Origin: Gemmatimonadota bacterium
GTDB lineage: Bacteria > Gemmatimonadota > Gemmatimonadetes > Palauibacterales > Palauibacteraceae
Direction: 5' to 3'
Length of the DNA: 41,796 nucleotides
Assembly (NCBI GenBank): GCA_022826685.1
Contig: JAJDUL010000048.1
Coordinates: forward strand, 1-41,796
Positions 39,495 through 41,796 of this stretch are shown here, in pieces. Under the pieces are notes generated by a model, which was given only the letters and a program-made list of their open reading frames with translations, was not told the DNA's origin and made no database searches. How positions within the stretch are numbered: the stretch's first letter is position 1; the number at the start of each line of letters is the position of its first letter. The position numbers were made by a program, and so were the translations under genes.

Positions 39495-40439
39495 ATGAAC
39501 CACCGCTCAATTCCCATCGCGACGGTCGTCTGTGCCCTGCTCGGAACGGCTTCGGCCGCCCACGCGCAGGGGGCTCCGGGGGCGTGCGTCGCCCCGGGAT
39601 CCTCGCTGCGCCTCGACCACGTACCCATCGCGGTCGAGGACCTCGAGGCTCTCTCGCAGCGACTCACCGACGAGTTCGGCTTCCGGATCCGGAGTCCCGA
39701 GCCGGACGAGAACGGTCTTGCGACGGCCTCGATTCCGTTCGGCGACGGGACCCGGCTCGAACTGAGAACGATGCAGGGCGCCCCCGGCCCCGATGCGCCC
39801 GGCCCCGATGCGCCCGCCCCCGATGCGCCGGGCGACTTGGAGGCGCTGCGCTACGCGGACCTCATCGCCGATGGCGGAGGCGGGGCGTATCTCGCCTTCT
39901 CCGGTCCGGCGCCGGCAGGCGTCCTGGAGATCGCAGGCGAGCTTGAACCCGAGTTGGCCGCGATCTCCGCCGGAGCGGGCAGCCGGGTCGCCTTCCCCCG
40001 AGGCCACCCGCTGCACCCGGTGTTCTTCGTCATCTCCGATCGCGAGAGCGTGACGTCGGCGGACCCGGCGCCGCACCCGAACGGCGCCCGCGGACTCGAG
40101 GCGGTGTGGGTGATGGTGGAAGACCCGGAGCGCCTCACGCGTTTCCTGCTCGCCTTCGGGGCCCGCGACTGCGGCCCGTCGCGACACCCCGAACATTTGC
40201 ACGGACGCGCCGTCGGGATCCGCGGCGGGACCGTCTACGTCGTGGATGCGCGCCTCTGGATGGCCGATCCGGAGTCCGCTCCGGTCGTGTCGCTGACCGT
40301 GCGCGGCGGGCCCGAGTCCGTCTCTGACAACATCGTGCTCGGCAACGCCGGCGGGCTCTGGATCGAACTGCGGCCTTCCGACGCCGGCTCCGATCCGCCC
40401 AATCCGGCCAGCCCGGCCGACCCCGAGGAGAACGGATGA
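39495..40439 (+). CDS. Exported VOC/glyoxalase-like protein
   Basis: A 314-residue protein with a signal peptide ending about residue 25 (AAHAQ). The first VOC module begins LRLDHVPIAVEDLEALSQRL with the typical H...(30)...strand pattern, and a second begins at RGLEAVWVMVEDPERLTRFL. The full H/E/H/E metal set is not evident, so it may be non-enzymatic or an odd member. A PDAPGPDAPAPDAP linker (about 98-111) comes from a 15-bp tandem repeat. Its stop overlaps the MBL hydrolase ATG by four bases. Confidence 0.75.
   Translation: MNHRSIPIATVVCALLGTASAAHAQGAPGACVAPGSSLRLDHVPIAVEDLEALSQRLTDEFGFRIRSPEPDENGLATASIPFGDGTRLELRTMQGAPGPDAPGPDAPAPDAPGDLEALRYADLIADGGGGAYLAFSGPAPAGVLEIAGELEPELAAISAGAGSRVAFPRGHPLHPVFFVISDRESVTSADPAPHPNGARGLEAVWVMVEDPERLTRFLLAFGARDCGPSRHPEHLHGRAVGIRGGTVYVVDARLWMADPESAPVVSLTVRGGPESVSDNIVLGNAGGLWIELRPSDAGSDPPNPASPADPEENG
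39786..39830. repeat. 15-bp tandem repeat inside the VOC gene
   Basis: Three successive copies of a unit close to GGCCCCGATGCGCCC (the third has two changes) encode the PDAPG linker. The repeat preserves the frame. Confidence 0.75.
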
Positions 40440-41380
40440 CGATCCACACGCTCGACGCGCGGACTTCCATCGTCGACCTGAAGTTCCAGGGTTTCGATCT
40501 CGCCATCGGCACCGGAGTCCTGGAAACCGGGGACGGAGTCGCGCTCGTCGACCCCGGGCCCACGACCTGTCTCCTGGCGCTGGAGGCCGGGCTCGGCGAA
40601 GCCGGGTTCGGCCTCGCCGACGTGCGCGCGATCCTGATCACGCATATCCACCTCGACCACGCCACGGCCGCCGGCACGATCGCGAGCCGGGTGCCTGAAG
40701 CGCGCGTCTACGTTCACCCGATCGGCGCGATTCACATGGTCCGGCCCGAGCGTCTCCTCGCCTCCGCCGGCCGCATCTACGGCGACCGGATGGAGACGCT
40801 GTGGGGAGAGTTCCTACCGGTGCCCGCGGAGTCCGTCACCGAGGTGGACGAGGGGGACGCCCTGCAACTCGGCAACCGCGCGCTGCGCGTCGCCTACACG
40901 CCCGGCCACGCGAAGCACCACGTCGCCTACTTCGAGGAGGACGCGGGGACGGCGTGGGTGGGCGATGTGGGCGGCATCCGCATCCCGCCGGGAGGAGTGA
41001 TCCCGGTCACCCCGGTACCCGACATCGACGTCGAAGGCTGGAACGCGAGCATGGAGCGGGTCATGGCGTGGGATCCCGACCGCATCATCCCGACCCACTT
41101 CGGAGCGGTCGAGGACCCGGCCGCCCACTTCGCGGAACTCCGCGACGAACTCGCGCGCTGGGCCCGCACCGTGCGCGAGTCGCTGGGGAACGAGGACCCG
41201 GCGGATCCGGATACGTCCACCGACCCCGCCCGGGCCCGGGCCTTCGCGGCGTGGGTCGAGGAAGACCTGCGCGGGCGCATGCCGGCGGAGCCCGTGGACA
41301 CCTACATCAATGCTTTCGGCGCCGGCGACTCGTGGTGGGGCCTCGCCCGCTACTGGCGCAAGCGAGCCACGGCCGCATGA
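40436..41380 (+). CDS. MBL-fold metallo-hydrolase
   Basis: A 314-residue cytosolic metallo-beta-lactamase-fold enzyme. The metal signature THIHLDHA (His70, His72, Asp74, His75) is intact, with further ligands His158 in TPGHAKHH, Asp177 in WVGDVGG and His221 in IPTHFG. The usual two-metal site is therefore complete. The substrate could be a thioester, lactone or phosphodiester; it cannot be deduced. ATGA overlaps join it to the VOC gene before and the small membrane gene after. Confidence 0.92.
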   Translation: MTIHTLDARTSIVDLKFQGFDLAIGTGVLETGDGVALVDPGPTTCLLALEAGLGEAGFGLADVRAILITHIHLDHATAAGTIASRVPEARVYVHPIGAIHMVRPERLLASAGRIYGDRMETLWGEFLPVPAESVTEVDEGDALQLGNRALRVAYTPGHAKHHVAYFEEDAGTAWVGDVGGIRIPPGGVIPVTPVPDIDVEGWNASMERVMAWDPDRIIPTHFGAVEDPAAHFAELRDELARWARTVRESLGNEDPADPDTSTDPARARAFAAWVEEDLRGRMPAEPVDTYINAFGAGDSWWGLARYWRKRATAA

Positions 41381-41613
41381 CGCTGAACGCGCCTGCTGCG
41401 GGGTTCGCGAGCTTTCTCGTTCCCGGTCTCGGCCAACTCGCGCAACGCCGGGTCCGCGCCGCCGGCGTTTCGCTGGCCAACGCCGCCCTGCTGGTCTATG
41501 CGGTCACCCAGTGGCTCGCGGATGGCGAGCCGCTCGACTTGATGTGCTTCATCGTCTGCGCGGCCGTCCACATCTTCCAGGCACTCGAAGCCGTGGAGTA
41601 CGGCCAGCGGTAG
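41377..41613 (+). CDS. Small TM2-like membrane protein
   Basis: A 78-residue protein with two or three hydrophobic segments. The motif FLVPGLGQLAQRR (about residues 11-23) matches the PGLGQ-type opening of TM2/DUF5683-like proteins. Start ATG 41377 overlaps the MBL stop by four bases. The role is unknown; it is part of the same unit as the VOC and MBL genes. Confidence 0.75.
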   Translation: MTLNAPAAGFASFLVPGLGQLAQRRVRAAGVSLANAALLVYAVTQWLADGEPLDLMCFIVCAAVHIFQALEAVEYGQR

Positions 41614-41632
41614 CGGGCTTCCCGGGTTGCCG

Positions 41633-41796
41633 TCAGCTGGCGGCGGGGCGCACCACGATGGTGATTTCCTCGTCGGCGAACAGGCCGCCGTCGTCGGCGC
41701 GGCCGCGGAGGATGTAGGTCCCCGGCTGAAGAAAGGTCGCCGTCACGGTCCAGCGATCGTCTTCCGGCAGGTCCGGGGGGCGCCAGAGCGGCGCCC
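41633..41796 (-). CDS. C-terminal end of a secreted protein (partial)
   Basis: Fifty-three codons, from the window edge to a stop at 41633-41635, read PLWRPPDLPED, WTVTATFLQPGTYILRGRAD and EEITIVVRPAAS. The pattern is a terminal beta-sandwich (Ig- or PKD-like) module that Gemmatimonadota-type secreted proteins often carry. The start and domain context lie outside the window. It converges with the small membrane gene. Confidence 0.65.
   Translation of the reverse strand, partial: APLWRPPDLPEDDRWTVTATFLQPGTYILRGRADDGGLFADEEITIVVRPAAS

Noticed and set aside
1..41796. CRISPR arrays, tRNA or rRNA genes, insertion sequences, prophage genes
   Set aside because: No regularly spaced repeats, cloverleaf-type sequences, transposase or integrase motifs were seen on either strand.

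Overview
The window is a gene-dense, very GC-rich bacterial chromosome segment with about 36 protein-coding genes and no rRNA, tRNA, CRISPR array, phage gene or transposase that I can see. The mix suggests a Gemmatimonadota-like bacterium: sortilin/BNR-repeat secreted proteins, 6-bladed beta-propeller lipoproteins, CarboxypepD_reg proteins, D-aminoacylase-type amidohydrolases, PQQ beta-propeller lipoproteins and a TonB-dependent receptor with a terminal Phe. The phylum is inferred from gene content only. The cell is Gram-negative in build, with lipoproteins, an outer-membrane receptor and a barrel-like protein. It appears geared to taking up and breaking down peptides, amino acids and amides.

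Layout. 1-462: start of a CapA-like gene leaving the window on the minus strand. 566-6241: plus-strand run of D-aminoacylase, BNR-repeat protein and DUF1295 membrane protein. 6382-9138: two tandem propeller lipoproteins, each followed by the same 16-bp palindromic motif. 18566-9202 (minus): a long co-directional run with several 4-base start/stop overlaps, namely Tat-exported glycosylasparaginase, GNAT, BsuPI-like protein, M28 peptidase, a C-terminally anchored secreted protein, a one-helix small protein, a sodium/solute symporter, a cyclase-family hydrolase, two paralogous unknowns and DoxX. A phosphodiesterase lies upstream of it. 19733-20901: lipoprotein and outer-membrane-type protein. 20942-23991: divergent SulP and NSS transporters. 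24038-26541: PdxH and a leucine-rich-repeat lipoprotein. 28979-26670 (minus): overlapping operon of ArsI/CadI-type metalloenzyme, SigZ-like sigma factor and FAD amino-acid oxidoreductase. 29205-34347: M20 amidohydrolase, CarboxypepD_reg protein and PQQ lipoprotein. 34581-38524: metal-handling locus with His-rich lipoprotein, TonB receptor, His/Cys-rich small protein and a divergent CopC. 38584-39448: DinB protein and an ArsC-family protein. 39495-41613: VOC protein, MBL hydrolase and small membrane protein with 4-base overlaps. 41633-41796: end of a secreted protein.

The strongest hidden signal is at 38584-38907. A good ribosome binding site and ATG open a thioredoxin-fold ArsC-family gene whose first active-site cysteine codon is an in-frame TGA (38869-38871), followed at once by a bacterial SECIS-like hairpin. 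It reads as a selenoprotein with a UxxC redox motif. Calling TGA as stop would lose or truncate it.

Window-wide habits: at least eight 4-base ATGA/GTGA overlaps, frequent GTG starts, and GC-rich hairpins after genes that lack a U-tract. No gene-free stretch exceeds about 250 bases.
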